From the IMG/VR virus record IMGVR_UViG_3300033571_012915, positions 1-40,197 of that record: DNA of 40,197 nucleotides; one strand, written 5' to 3'. Position numbers and translations under genes: made by a program. The stretch's first letter is position 1. The number at the start of each line of letters is the position of its first letter. The notes under the pieces were generated by a model that saw only the letters and a program-made list of their open reading frames with translations, had not been told where the DNA came from and made no database searches. This document shows positions 1-6,495 of the stretch, piece by piece. Source of the stretch: a virus.

Positions 1-87
1 AGCCGCGGCATTCTTGAAGAACATCGGCTTGCCTTTTACGATCTTGATTCGTTTCCCTGCGCTCTGACTTGTCGCAGTCGGTGGCTC
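1..87. repeat. Left copy of terminal 87-bp direct repeat
   Basis: Bases 1..87 are identical to 40111..40197. A gene (RusA-like) reads straight through the junction when the ends are merged, so this is best explained as assembly overlap of a circular or circularly permuted molecule with a unit length of 40,110 bp. A genuine short terminal repeat is less likely because it would interrupt a gene. Confidence 0.93.
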
Positions 88-111
88 AATTGGAAGCACA
101 AAACTATTCAA
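1..111 (-). CDS. RusA-like resolvase, 5' part (continues at 39739..40197)
   Basis: This is the N-terminal coding part of the resolvase whose remainder lies at the right end of the window. Reading the minus strand on the joined circle, the frame is open from a stop at 127..129. The best start is TTG at 109..111, preceded by an AGGGAGG ribosome-binding site. The resulting N-terminus (MNSFVLPIEPPTATSQSAGK) has the short beta-strand and Pro-rich opening typical of RusA proteins. The start overlaps the end of the 56-codon gene at 104..274. An ATG at 40134 would start the protein too late and lose this strand. Confidence 0.75.
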   Translation of the reverse strand, partial: MNSFVLPIEPPTATSQSAGKRIKIVKGKPMFFKNAAA

Positions 112-274
112 TCGGGGTGCCTCCCTTCAGATAGGCTTCCTTTGCCCTGGCGTCAGTGACTCCCATGTCGAACGATGGCTTGACCTTCTTGCGCTTGGCG
201 AGGGTCGAATCCATAACGACCGGAGACACGTTGTGAATGTGCTTTGGCTGCTCGTTTTTGTTGGTGTTGGACAT
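104..274 (-). CDS. Small early protein of unknown function (56 aa)
   Basis: A 56-residue hydrophilic, lysine-rich protein that I do not recognise. The ATG at 274 follows a good AAGGAG ribosome-binding site. The frame is open further upstream, but that part is Arg-rich and reads as the shadow of the neighbouring gene, so I take the internal ATG. It lies 2 nt after the membrane protein at 277..477 and overlaps the TTG start of the RusA-like gene, so it is part of the leftward early operon. No membrane segment, signal peptide or metal-binding motif is visible. Confidence 0.6.
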   Translation of the reverse strand: MSNTNKNEQPKHIHNVSPVVMDSTLAKRKKVKPSFDMGVTDARAKEAYLKGGTPIE

Positions 275-276
275 AC

Positions 277-477
277 TTATTCGCGCTCCTTGCGTGGTCG
301 TGGGAGTTCTTCTCCCTGGTAGCGAATGAATACTGGGACCTCGATGTCGTCCGCCTTGAAGCCGAGACCAACGTCGAAGGCTGACCGTGTTTCTGGGTCC
401 TTGGTGCCCTGGAGGAGCGATGCCACGAAGAACCCGAGGCATGCTCCAAAGAAGAGACCGAGTGCGAAGGCGATCAA
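277..477 (-). CDS. Small single-span membrane protein (66 aa, TTG start)
   Basis: The N-terminus (IAFALGLFFGACLGFFVASL) is one strongly hydrophobic segment, followed by a charged cytoplasmic-type tail. The start is inferred: TTG at 477 has a perfect AGGAGG 7 nt upstream, and the TTGA overlap places it on the stop codon of the DnaQ-like gene, as in the other couplings of this operon. Longer ATG-initiated readings add an Arg-rich shadow peptide. The function is unknown. Its place in a recombination cluster suggests an early host-interaction role, such as superinfection exclusion, but that is a guess. Confidence 0.55.
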   Translation of the reverse strand: MIAFALGLFFGACLGFFVASLLQGTKDPETRSAFDVGLGFKADDIEVPVFIRYQGEELPRPRKERE

Positions 478-1067
478 AACAGTGCCTCCTGAGAATTCAG
501 AGCACAGTAGAGTCGTCCGCACAGGATCGCGTCGGCTTCGGCTCCGTGGATGTCGCCTTGAGCGCCTAACCCGAAGTGCTTGCACAACGTGTCCAGCTTT
601 AGGTTCTCAACATCGTAGGGAGCCAGGAACCGAGACTGAGCGATTCGCTTTGTGTCGAGCCAAGGCCCGATCAGCATTTCGCGCTTCGTCGCAAACGCCT
701 TGTAGTCCCTGTCGTACTCGGACAGACCGAAGAGGAAGTTCGACCAGACTTCGGAATCAAACGGAGCGTTGTGGCTTACGATCGGGTCCGACCATGTTCC
801 ATCGAGGAACGCGAGAACCTCGGTGTAGATCCGCGCCCACGTCTGACCGTGCTCTTCCAGCCAAGCCAACGACTTGCCGTGGATTTCGGCGGCGCATTCT
901 GAGTAGTCGTGCTTTCGCTTGCCGTTCCAGTCGCGGAGAGGCTTAAACGCCCACTCCGCCGACCGGATGACCTGACCATTCTCAAAGACTGCCAAACCGA
1001 GAGTGACAGGAACCTTTTGTTGGGGGGTTAGCCCCCCCGTTTCAAAGTCGAGTGCGAGGAACTTCAT
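474..1067 (-). CDS. DnaQ-like DEDDh 3'-5' exonuclease
   Basis: A 197-residue protein with all three exonuclease motifs of the DEDD superfamily: Exo I (ALDFETGG, Asp7/Glu9), Exo II (SHNAPFDSEVW, Asp104) and Exo III with the DEDDh histidine (HGAEADA, His174/Asp179). Proteins of this family remove nucleotides from DNA 3' ends using two metal ions. Here it follows RecT and the YqaJ-type exonuclease and precedes a RusA-like resolvase, so a role in recombination or end processing is likely. The ATG at 1067 overlaps the recT stop as ATGA and has a GGAG site. An upstream ATG at 1100 would add 11 residues that precede the first motif without adding anything recognisable. Confidence 0.88.
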   Translation of the reverse strand: MKFLALDFETGGLTPQQKVPVTLGLAVFENGQVIRSAEWAFKPLRDWNGKRKHDYSECAAEIHGKSLAWLEEHGQTWARIYTEVLAFLDGTWSDPIVSHNAPFDSEVWSNFLFGLSEYDRDYKAFATKREMLIGPWLDTKRIAQSRFLAPYDVENLKLDTLCKHFGLGAQGDIHGAEADAILCGRLYCALNSQEALF

Positions 1068-1897
1068 AGCAATGGCTCCTGCCCTTCCAGAGCGTTCCAA
1101 AGTGCGTCCTTGTCGCCAGGAGTGACGGTCGCGGCTACGACTTCCAAGTCACACCCTTCTTCCTTAGCTTTCGCTTCAAAGTCATACCGCTCTTGCTCTG
1201 TGAACTCGAAGGCGTCCAACACATAGGCACCGGAACCAGAAACGTCTACAAACTCGGCTTCAATGCTTGCCTCGGCTGGTTTTTCAGTCCCGGCGGCCCT
1301 TGCCATCATTTCCTCTCGGAGCACGTCACTCTTTCGGATTGGGGCGGCCGTTGGCTCGTCAAGCTCGCCCTGGACGTAGGTTGGCATTCCGTTGAGCACG
1401 TCAGGGCAGAACTTCTTAACGCCTTTGGAGACCGCACGCGCCAGGAGCATCGTGTCTGGGAACTTTTCCATGTTCTGGGTTCCTTGTCGCTTTGCTTGCT
1501 CTGCACTGAATGACTCCCGCCCGATCACGGCATCGTGCCGGATGAATTCGACAATCGCCGACGTGTCGGTGGATTCGATGATCTTGTAGTCGTAGTCGGG
1601 ATGCTCGCGAACCTTGGCAAGAATCAGCGAGTAGTGGAGCATTGGCTTGCCCTTGACGATGTGGATGGCTCCAAGCGACTGAGCAGGTGACAGTCCGTAC
1701 TGTGCGCCGATCACGATTGCGCCGGCTGCTTTCTGTGCGGTGTTGTAGTCCGGGTAAAGCCCTGAAGCGCCCATGACTTTGGCGATCTCCACCGTTTCAG
1801 CGAGGCTCTTTGGAACCCCGACGATGGATGTTTCGCGGACGATTTGACGAGATTCCTCTTTAGCGGCGAGGGCAAGCTGGTTTTCGGTTTCGGACAT
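1064..1897 (-). CDS. recT: RecT-family single-strand annealing protein
   Basis: A 277-residue protein with the RecT layout: an N-terminal helical region (LAETVEIAKVMGASGLYPDY), the core GAIVIGAQYGLSP and GKPMLHYSLILAKVREHPDYD, and the conserved arginine-rich helix LLARAVSKGVKKFCPDVLNG, followed by an acidic, variable C-terminus. RecT proteins coat 3' single strands and anneal them to complementary DNA. It directly follows the YqaJ exonuclease (TAATG overlap), the usual Red-type exonuclease/annealase pair. The pair probably provides recombination-dependent replication, circularisation or repair after infection. Confidence 0.92.
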   Translation of the reverse strand: MSETENQLALAAKEESRQIVRETSIVGVPKSLAETVEIAKVMGASGLYPDYNTAQKAAGAIVIGAQYGLSPAQSLGAIHIVKGKPMLHYSLILAKVREHPDYDYKIIESTDTSAIVEFIRHDAVIGRESFSAEQAKRQGTQNMEKFPDTMLLARAVSKGVKKFCPDVLNGMPTYVQGELDEPTAAPIRKSDVLREEMMARAAGTEKPAEASIEAEFVDVSGSGAYVLDAFEFTEQERYDFEAKAKEEGCDLEVVAATVTPGDKDALWNALEGQEPLL

Positions 1898-2877
1898 TAC
1901 TTAGACTCCTTTGGGCACTCAAACTTTCGTGGGCCTGGTGCGGTCGTCGAGAACTCGGTGATGAGGGTTTCTCGGGTTTGGGTTGGAACATCTTTGAGCA
2001 ACTGAGCACACAAGGCTTTCCAGTCGGTTTTCTGCGTGGGTCTTGACGACTTCCACATGAACTTTCCAGCCATGGTGTGAATCCCGCTGGCATCTCCGAT
2101 CGCGGATTGCAACGTAGCCTTCAGCGCGTTCTCTTTAGTCGCAAGCTCTGCCTTAGCCTTTCGGACTTCAAACAGCTCGGTAGCAACGGTGTCCTCAAAG
2201 CTCGATGACGTCGCCATGACATCAGCGTCTCGCGGGTAGATTCGCCGTAGCGCATCTTCGTCAGCATCATGCCCAGTAGCGTTTGGTGGGGTCTTGGTCA
2301 GAATGTGCTCGTTCCAGAAAGCGACGGCGATCTTGACCAGGGCGCCGAAATACTCAGGATCGGCTTCGACTCGGTAGTACCGATTGTCGAGCGTCCCGCG
2401 GTCACAAGCGACGACGAAGCAATAATCTCGCCCCGTGATCCCAAGTTGCCAAATGCACTGCACATGGTAGGCGTCAGGGATTTGATCTGTATTCTCTTCG
2501 CCCCACTCGCCAGCGGTGCGGAATCCATGAGTCTTAATCTCGACAAGCGCATCGTCACCCAGCTCGGCGTCAGGATTGACTGCGAGGAACGGATATTCAG
2601 GATGGAAGTAGGTCTTGGATGGCTTGAGAACCCAAGCGCAGTCTCGCTCGGCTGATGCCTTTACGATCGGCTCCAAGGCAAGTCCAGCCATAGCGGCCTT
2701 CATGTCTTCGTCTGACCTCTCAACGTGTCCAAGCACCTTATCGGAATAGACCGACATTGGCGAGGCGTACTTGTTGCGAGAGACGAGGGCGGCAACGTCG
2801 GTGCCTCCAAGGTAGCCACGACGAGCCTCAAGCCACGCCTGGCGGTCATCGACGAGTAGTGCTGGAACTGCGCTCAT
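1897..2877 (-). CDS. YqaJ/lambda-type alkaline exonuclease
   Basis: A 326-residue nuclease with the restriction-endonuclease fold signature of YqaJ viral recombinases: RRGYLGGTDVAALVSRNKY near residue 20, Glu69 in LALEP, Asp103 in VNPDAEL, the ExK pair Glu113/Lys115 in LVEIKTHG, and a glutamine helix YHVQCIWQLGITG. It should degrade one strand of duplex DNA 5'-3' and load RecT onto the exposed strand. The C-terminal 90 residues (helical, rich in charged residues) lie beyond the core. The start at 2877 has AAGGTG upstream and overlaps the 27-codon gene as ATGA. Confidence 0.93.
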   Translation of the reverse strand: MSAVPALLVDDRQAWLEARRGYLGGTDVAALVSRNKYASPMSVYSDKVLGHVERSDEDMKAAMAGLALEPIVKASAERDCAWVLKPSKTYFHPEYPFLAVNPDAELGDDALVEIKTHGFRTAGEWGEENTDQIPDAYHVQCIWQLGITGRDYCFVVACDRGTLDNRYYRVEADPEYFGALVKIAVAFWNEHILTKTPPNATGHDADEDALRRIYPRDADVMATSSSFEDTVATELFEVRKAKAELATKENALKATLQSAIGDASGIHTMAGKFMWKSSRPTQKTDWKALCAQLLKDVPTQTRETLITEFSTTAPGPRKFECPKESK

Positions 2878-2957
2878 GCAGTCACCTTCTTGTTAGTTGT
2901 TTTCATTTGCTTCAGTTGGTCAGTGAAGCGTGCTAAAATGTCTTTATCTAGGGACAT
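2874..2957 (-). CDS. 27-aa micro-protein coupled to the exonuclease
   Basis: A 27-codon frame (begins MSLDKDILARFTDQLKQMK, ends KKVTA) that fills exactly the gap between the HTH gene and the exonuclease. Its ATG overlaps the upstream stop as TGATG and its stop overlaps the exonuclease start as ATGA. Such two-sided overlaps by chance are unlikely. The peptide is a charged, amphipathic helix. It may be a functional small protein, or it may only carry ribosomes to the exonuclease start. Confidence 0.6.
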   Translation of the reverse strand: MSLDKDILARFTDQLKQMKTTNKKVTA

Positions 2958-3196
2958 CAAGCCGCTTCGGTGGTTGTAGATGTTTGGGGAGGATGCTGTG
3001 GTGGCTCCTCCCTTTTTCGTTTGTGAGACTTCCCTTTACGGGTGGTGTGGTAAATCCAAGTCTCGTACTTCAATCCGACCTGCTGACAGGCGAAGATTGC
3101 GGTGATTCCAAGGTTGACCATCGCCCGAACCTGAGAAATCAGGTCGTCTCTTTCCTCCGCAGTCATACGGGGTTTTGGGGTTGATGTCGTCTCCAC
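2957..3196 (-). CDS. Small HTH-like protein, first gene of leftward unit (Cro-like position)
   Basis: A 79-residue basic protein divergent from the repressor. Residues 12..45 (AEERDDLISQVRAMVNLGIT, then AIFACQQVGLKYETW) resemble a resolvase-like helix-turn-helix, and the C-terminus is Lys/Arg/Pro rich. The position equals that of lambda cro, so it may repress the lysogeny promoter or activate early transcription. The start is a GTG at 3196 without a Shine-Dalgarno sequence, 6 nt after a TAGAAT box, suggesting a leaderless message. The internal ATG at codon 11 is a possible alternative. The family is not certain. Confidence 0.68.
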   Translation of the reverse strand: METTSTPKPRMTAEERDDLISQVRAMVNLGITAIFACQQVGLKYETWIYHTTRKGKSHKRKREEPPQHPPQTSTTTEAA

Positions 3197-3202
3197 GCAT
3201 CT

Positions 3203-3222
3203 ATTCTACAATTCTTTTTGTA
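3203..3222 (-). promoter_or_regulatory. Leftward early promoter -10 (TAGAAT) overlapped by operator O1
   Basis: On the minus strand TAGAAT occupies 3208..3203 and is followed by 6 nt and the GTG of the HTH gene. No convincing -35 is present. An inverted repeat TACAA-TTCTTT-TTGTA (3207..3222) overlaps the -10. The same arms with the same 6-bp spacing recur at 3938..3953, so these are probably the two operators of the S24 repressor coded between them. Confidence 0.65.
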
Positions 3223-3233
3223 AAAATACTACC

Positions 3234-3929
3234 GTGTTTTCGCAAAAACTGATTTTTATGGCTACCACCACAGCCGCCGATCTGGTTGCGCTCAAAGAAG
3301 AGCTGCGATTGAAGACACGCGAGCTTGCTATTGAGTTCAATGCGCTGGCAAAAGACAAGCCCGTCCCCGAGACTCGTTTGCAGAATTGGATCTACAGCAA
3401 GTCAGAAATTCCCGATTGGGTTGATGAGGCAGTTCTAGCGATCCGATCCAAGTACACATCGAAGGGAGAACCGACCCGCAAAGTAAACGGCATGGACATG
3501 GTTCCGCTTCCTGTTATCGTTGAGGCCGCCGCTGGCATGGGCGAGCATTCGGTTGACTTTGTGGACGATGAACTGTGGGTTCCGCAGTTCATGACCTACC
3601 CGAACTGTATTGGCGTCTACGTCCGGCACGACTCAATGATGCCGAGACTCTACGAGGGAGACGCTGCTATCTTCAAGCCGTCGCCCAAGCTGATCGGCGG
3701 AATGACCTACTTACTCAAGACGGTGGACGGGTACAGGGTCAAGAAAGTGCGCTGGCGAGGTGGCATCTGGTACGCCCACTCGATTAACCCGGCTTACATC
3801 GATGAGCCACTCCTGGACACTCAGATCATTGGGCAACTGACCGGAGTCTTTGGGCAAAGAAATGGGGCGTGGTATTGCTTGTCGAACCAGGAAGGGCTTG
3901 ATTTGCCTGAGCTAGAAGACAATTTCTGA
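3234..3929 (+). CDS. LexA/CI-like repressor with S24 autopeptidase domain
   Basis: The C-terminal half is an S24 peptidase: a candidate Ala100-Gly101 cleavage site (VEAAAGMGE), Ser134 in VRHDSMMPRL, and Lys171 in YRVKKVRW. The Ser-Lys distance of 37 and the cleavage-site-to-Ser distance of 34 match LexA closely. The N-terminal 75 residues are predicted helical and should bind DNA, but show no textbook HTH. By analogy the protein keeps the prophage silent and self-cleaves with RecA after DNA damage. Two identical operator designs flank the gene. The start is uncertain: GTG 3234 or ATG 3258, neither with a Shine-Dalgarno sequence. Confidence 0.9.
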   Translation: MFSQKLIFMATTTAADLVALKEELRLKTRELAIEFNALAKDKPVPETRLQNWIYSKSEIPDWVDEAVLAIRSKYTSKGEPTRKVNGMDMVPLPVIVEAAAGMGEHSVDFVDDELWVPQFMTYPNCIGVYVRHDSMMPRLYEGDAAIFKPSPKLIGGMTYLLKTVDGYRVKKVRWRGGIWYAHSINPAYIDEPLLDTQIIGQLTGVFGQRNGAWYCLSNQEGLDLPELEDNF

Positions 3930-3937
3930 AATTATTT

Positions 3938-3977
3938 TACAAAAACAGTTGTAAACGGACGATCAATATCGTAATAT
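3938..3977 (+). promoter_or_regulatory. Rightward early promoter with operator O2
   Basis: TTGTAA (3949..3954), exactly 17 bp, then TAATAT (3972..3977) form a strong sigma70-type promoter for the operon beginning at 4017. The inverted repeat TACAA-AAACAG-TTGTA (3938..3953) covers the -35 and matches the operator at 3207..3222. Binding of the repressor here should block the methyltransferase/integrase operon. Confidence 0.82.
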
Positions 3978-4016
3978 ATTCCTACGGCTCACCACCACGA
4001 GCTGAAGGAATAGAAA

Positions 4017-4328
4017 ATGGCAACCCTAGAAGCCAAGAAGAACTTAATCGAAAAGATCGAAGCCCAGAGCTTCAAGTCCGCTGAGGATCACCGAATCCTA
4101 AGCGCCCACTACAGCAAGATTGCTACCCGACTTCGCTTGAAGTCTATCAAGCCAGAGGATTTCTCCAGCGACGATTGGGATGCTTTTGCTGAAGACGAAG
4201 TGACCGACCCAGTGATGTACGCAGAGTACATCCGATGCGCCGAGCTGGCTCACAGCCACCGACAAACCTATCTCAACAAGGCATCTGAAGTCCGGGCTGA
4301 GCGACGATCCTACGGGGTGGCGTTCTAA
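4017..4328 (+). CDS. Early protein of unknown function (103 aa)
   Basis: First gene of the rightward operon, about 33 nt below the predicted transcription start, with AAGGAA before the ATG. The 103-residue product is helical and rich in Lys, Glu and Ala (first 40 residues amphipathic), with an acidic centre (EDFSSDDWDAFAEDE) and an Arg-rich end. I do not recognise a family. Its stop overlaps the next start as TAATG. Confidence 0.75.
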   Translation: MATLEAKKNLIEKIEAQSFKSAEDHRILSAHYSKIATRLRLKSIKPEDFSSDDWDAFAEDEVTDPVMYAEYIRCAELAHSHRQTYLNKASEVRAERRSYGVAF

Positions 4329-4621
4329 TGGGCGCCATCAACCAAGTCCTGGAGCAAGCGGTGAATGCCGCAGTGCAGGTCACCAAGCACGACGCTCTAA
4401 CATTGCCTGAGGGCCTCGTCGACAGAGTGAAGCTTCTTGCTTTGGTCGATGCACTGAACGCGCTCTCCTACGCTCTCAGTCACTCGGAGGAAGCCAAGAT
4501 GCTTACCGGAGAAGAAGATAAGAGCTACCTACGGGATGTTTGCCACGAATACGCAAAGGCGCAGGTCGATGTTCAGATGCTCCTGAATGCAATCTCGGCT
4601 GACGTGAAGGAGGCTGCTTAA
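4328..4621 (+). CDS. Early protein of unknown function (97 aa)
   Basis: A 97-residue acidic, all-helical protein without membrane segments or recognisable motifs. It overlaps the upstream stop as TAATG and is separated by 1 nt from the next gene, so it is co-translated in the rightward early operon. Helix content and small size would fit a regulator or an inhibitor of a host protein, but nothing in the sequence shows which. Confidence 0.73.
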   Translation: MGAINQVLEQAVNAAVQVTKHDALTLPEGLVDRVKLLALVDALNALSYALSHSEEAKMLTGEEDKSYLRDVCHEYAKAQVDVQMLLNAISADVKEAA

Positions 4622-4622
4622 C

Positions 4623-4979
4623 ATGGGCGAGTACGCAGACGCAATGCTCGAGCAAATGGAGGAGGGGGCGTTCGGAATCGACCCTCTCCGAGACATTGAA
4701 ATCCTTGAGTGCTACGCCGTCGACCCCACCATAGAGCACAAACCTTTGAAGGTTGGAGACTGGTATCTCGTTGCACATCCGCGAACCGGACAACTCAGAC
4801 CCGCCAAGTGCCTGATGACCAAAAAGAAGTTCTTCGGAGAACACTCCCTGTACTTTGAATTTGCTGGTGGTCGAATCGTCTACCTTGGTCAGCTTGCGCC
4901 GACGGAAACGATTACTGGTGGATTTGACTCTCTCCAAGCGGCTTTGAACTATCGCAAGACGGGAGCGGTGTCTAAGTGA
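4623..4979 (+). CDS. Early protein of unknown function (118 aa)
   Basis: A 118-residue soluble protein. The first 30 residues are acidic; the middle (KPLKVGDWYLVAHPRTGQLR) and the following strands (YFEFAGGRIVYLGQLAP) suggest a small beta-rich fold. No catalytic motif is seen. It has AAGGAGG in the upstream gene's tail as ribosome-binding site, and its stop overlaps the next GTG start as GTGA. Confidence 0.73.
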   Translation: MGEYADAMLEQMEEGAFGIDPLRDIEILECYAVDPTIEHKPLKVGDWYLVAHPRTGQLRPAKCLMTKKKFFGEHSLYFEFAGGRIVYLGQLAPTETITGGFDSLQAALNYRKTGAVSK

Positions 4980-5194
4980 GCCCCTCCGAAATCTCACGCT
5001 ACGAAGCGATCGGCAAGCTCGTTCGGTCCGGTGCGATCAGCACGACCCCGAAGGAAGAGGAGCCGCGCTGGAGCCGGGTTATCCTGCCAATAGCGTTCCT
5101 TGCCTTCGTCCTGGTCTCGGTTTTCCTGAATGCCGCACAGGTCGAGGTATCCGAGGACGTGCCAGCCCCTGTCTATTTGGACGGTGCCAAGTGA
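4976..5194 (+). CDS. Small single-span membrane protein (72 aa)
   Basis: Starts at GTG 4976, overlapping the previous stop (GTGA). It has a hydrophilic N-terminal 35 residues, one transmembrane helix (VILPIAFLAFVLVSVFLNAA) and a short acidic tail, implying N-in/C-out topology. The function is not recognisable. It could act at the envelope during early infection. Its end overlaps the next gene, again as GTGA. Confidence 0.65.
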   Translation: MSPSEISRYEAIGKLVRSGAISTTPKEEEPRWSRVILPIAFLAFVLVSVFLNAAQVEVSEDVPAPVYLDGAK

Positions 5195-5424
5195 GGGAAT
5201 CTCTGCGAGTCCAATACTTCCAGAACACGAACCCAGAGAGCCGACACAAAGGCAAGTGGGGATTCAAGATCAAGGAATTCAAAGGCGGTGGGTGGTTCAA
5301 CACCCACAAAACCCGCTACGACTTTGCGACGCGCCTTGAGGCAGTTGAGGCCGCCAAGGTCTACGTCAAGGCGAATCACCCCGGGCAGTGGAAAGAGCTT
5401 CCGAAGCGGAGGGTTAAGCGATGA
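5191..5424 (+). CDS. Small basic protein (77 aa), unknown function
   Basis: A 77-residue basic protein with many aromatic and Lys/Arg residues (GKWGFKIKEFKGGGWFN) and a helical middle (FATRLEAVEAAKVYVKANHP). The pattern of a three-stranded sheet plus helix resembles small AP2/integrase-arm-like DNA-binding modules, but this is only suggestive. The start is GTG 5191 (GTGA overlap with the membrane protein). Confidence 0.65.
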   Translation: MRESLRVQYFQNTNPESRHKGKWGFKIKEFKGGGWFNTHKTRYDFATRLEAVEAAKVYVKANHPGQWKELPKRRVKR

Positions 5425-5474
5425 GCTCAGTCTGCATCGCCCTTGCCTTCCTAGATGGTGGGGTGAGATGGTGA
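5421..5474 (+). CDS. Possible 17-codon leader peptide before methyltransferase 1
   Basis: ATG 5421 has GGAGG in good position and overlaps the previous stop as ATGA. The 17-codon frame (MSSVCIALAFLDGGVRW) ends 6 nt inside the methyltransferase start at 5468. It is probably a translational relay that delivers ribosomes to the methyltransferase, not a functional protein. Confidence 0.35.
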   Translation: MSSVCIALAFLDGGVRW

Positions 5475-6238
5475 CCCATCTGTCACTATTTTCTGGAATC
5501 GGAGGCATCGACCTCGCAGCTCATTGGGCTGGATTCCGTTCGGTAGGAATGGTTGAGCGAGAACCATTCTGCAAGCAAGTCCTCGCGAAGAACTTCCCAG
5601 GAGTACCAATATTTGATGACGTTAAAGAATTCGATGGATCGCAGTTCAGAGGGGTCACGCTTGTCAGCGCAGGCTTCCCTTGCCCTCCCCACTCAGTTGC
5701 AGGAAAACGCCTTGCGTCTCGCGATGAGCGTGACCTGTGGGGTGACGTGGTCAGGATACTGGGGGAAGCGAAACCTAGATGGTTCGTGGGAGAGAATGTG
5801 TCAGGAATCCTTACCTCTGAACATGGACGATTCTTCGGACGAGTGGTGGATGACTTGGTGTCGATGGGGTTTCGTGTCGGATGGTGTATGTTTGGAGCTT
5901 GCGACGTTGAAGCTCCCCACGAAAGAGACCGAGTCTTTATACTTGCCCACTCCGACAACGAGTCAGGACTACAAGCCGATCCGTCAGCTCACTCCGTCCG
6001 AGAGTATGGGGAGTCATGGGAAGTCTCTTGTCGGAGCGATTGGGGACATATTCGGAATCAAAACTGGGACAGGGTATCGGTTAAACCCACAATTCACAGA
6101 GATGATGATGGGTTTTCCAAAGGACTGGACGAAAGTAGATTGAAAGCACTTGGCAATGCTGTTGTGCCGCAGCAAATTCTTCCAATTATGAACGCGATAT
6201 CACATATTGAATCGCGACCACAAGGAGAAACGAAATGA
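5468..6238 (+). CDS. Cytosine-C5 DNA methyltransferase 1
   Basis: A 256-residue Dcm-type enzyme. Motif I (LSLFSGIGGIDLAAHWAGF) binds AdoMet. Motif IV (SAGFPCPPHSVAGKR) carries catalytic Cys72, with Pro-His where Gln-Pro-Phe is usual. Motif VI is GENVSG, motif VIII ERDRVFILA and motif X ALGNAVVPQQ. The target-recognition region between VIII and X is only about 70 residues, much shorter than in typical enzymes, and that DNA also encodes another frame. No restriction endonuclease is adjacent, so it is an orphan enzyme, probably protecting phage DNA from host restriction. The ATG at 5468 is chosen because motif I begins at once and the upstream frame is the shadow of the previous gene. Confidence 0.88.
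   Translation: MVTHLSLFSGIGGIDLAAHWAGFRSVGMVEREPFCKQVLAKNFPGVPIFDDVKEFDGSQFRGVTLVSAGFPCPPHSVAGKRLASRDERDLWGDVVRILGEAKPRWFVGENVSGILTSEHGRFFGRVVDDLVSMGFRVGWCMFGACDVEAPHERDRVFILAHSDNESGLQADPSAHSVREYGESWEVSCRSDWGHIRNQNWDRVSVKPTIHRDDDGFSKGLDESRLKALGNAVVPQQILPIMNAISHIESRPQGETK
5553..6143 (+). CDS. Nested +1-frame ORF inside methyltransferase 1
   Basis: An open frame of up to 196 codons wholly inside the methyltransferase gene, in the +1 register. The C-terminal 75 residues do not look like noise: LPTPTTSQDYKPIRQL, then GSHGKSLVGAIGDIFGIKTG and RLNPQFTEMMMGFPKDW. From memory, phage and methyltransferase-linked proteins often carry W/LPTPT...LNP.F..W.MGFP..W segments. The first 100 residues are less convincing, so the functional product may start later, or the segment may be reached by frameshifting from the methyltransferase. 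The TTG start at 5553 is only the first possible one. The function is unknown; it might supply the recognition part missing from the short host frame. Confidence 0.45.
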   Translation: MSENHSASKSSRRTSQEYQYLMTLKNSMDRSSEGSRLSAQASLALPTQLQENALRLAMSVTCGVTWSGYWGKRNLDGSWERMCQESLPLNMDDSSDEWWMTWCRWGFVSDGVCLELATLKLPTKETESLYLPTPTTSQDYKPIRQLTPSESMGSHGKSLVGAIGDIFGIKTGTGYRLNPQFTEMMMGFPKDWTKVD

Positions 6239-6495
6239 AGATCACCGTTGAATACATCGAAATCGAAGGGGAGCAAGTTCGCGTGAACACCTATCCAAGT
6301 GGGCAGAAATCCTACGGGTGGAAAGACGAGAGCGGCGACATGGTTTGGTCTGACTTCAAGCCACTGACAAGCGAAGAACGTGCCGAACGAGACGAGAAAT
6401 TGAGCCGACTTCACAGGAAAGCAAATACCGCATTGTTGGGGCTAGCTTGCGCCACCGGAGCGTTAATGGTCGAGCCAATCAGGAGAGAGAAATGA
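6235..6495 (+). CDS. Early protein of unknown function (86 aa)
   Basis: An 86-residue protein with an N-terminal beta-rich region (MKITVEYIEIEGEQVRVNTY), a charged helix, and a weakly hydrophobic helix near the end (TALLGLACATGALMV). It overlaps the methyltransferase stop as ATGA, with AAGGAG upstream. No family is recognised. Confidence 0.68.
   Translation: MKITVEYIEIEGEQVRVNTYPSGQKSYGWKDESGDMVWSDFKPLTSEERAERDEKLSRLHRKANTALLGLACATGALMVEPIRREK

Noticed and set aside
326-946. 206-codon plus-strand frame opposite the DnaQ-like gene
   Set aside because: Arg/Ser/Thr-rich antisense reading with no ribosome-binding site; the minus-strand exonuclease has all its motifs.
4503-4997. 164-codon minus-strand frame opposite early genes
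   Set aside because: Arg-rich antisense of three well-coupled plus-strand genes.
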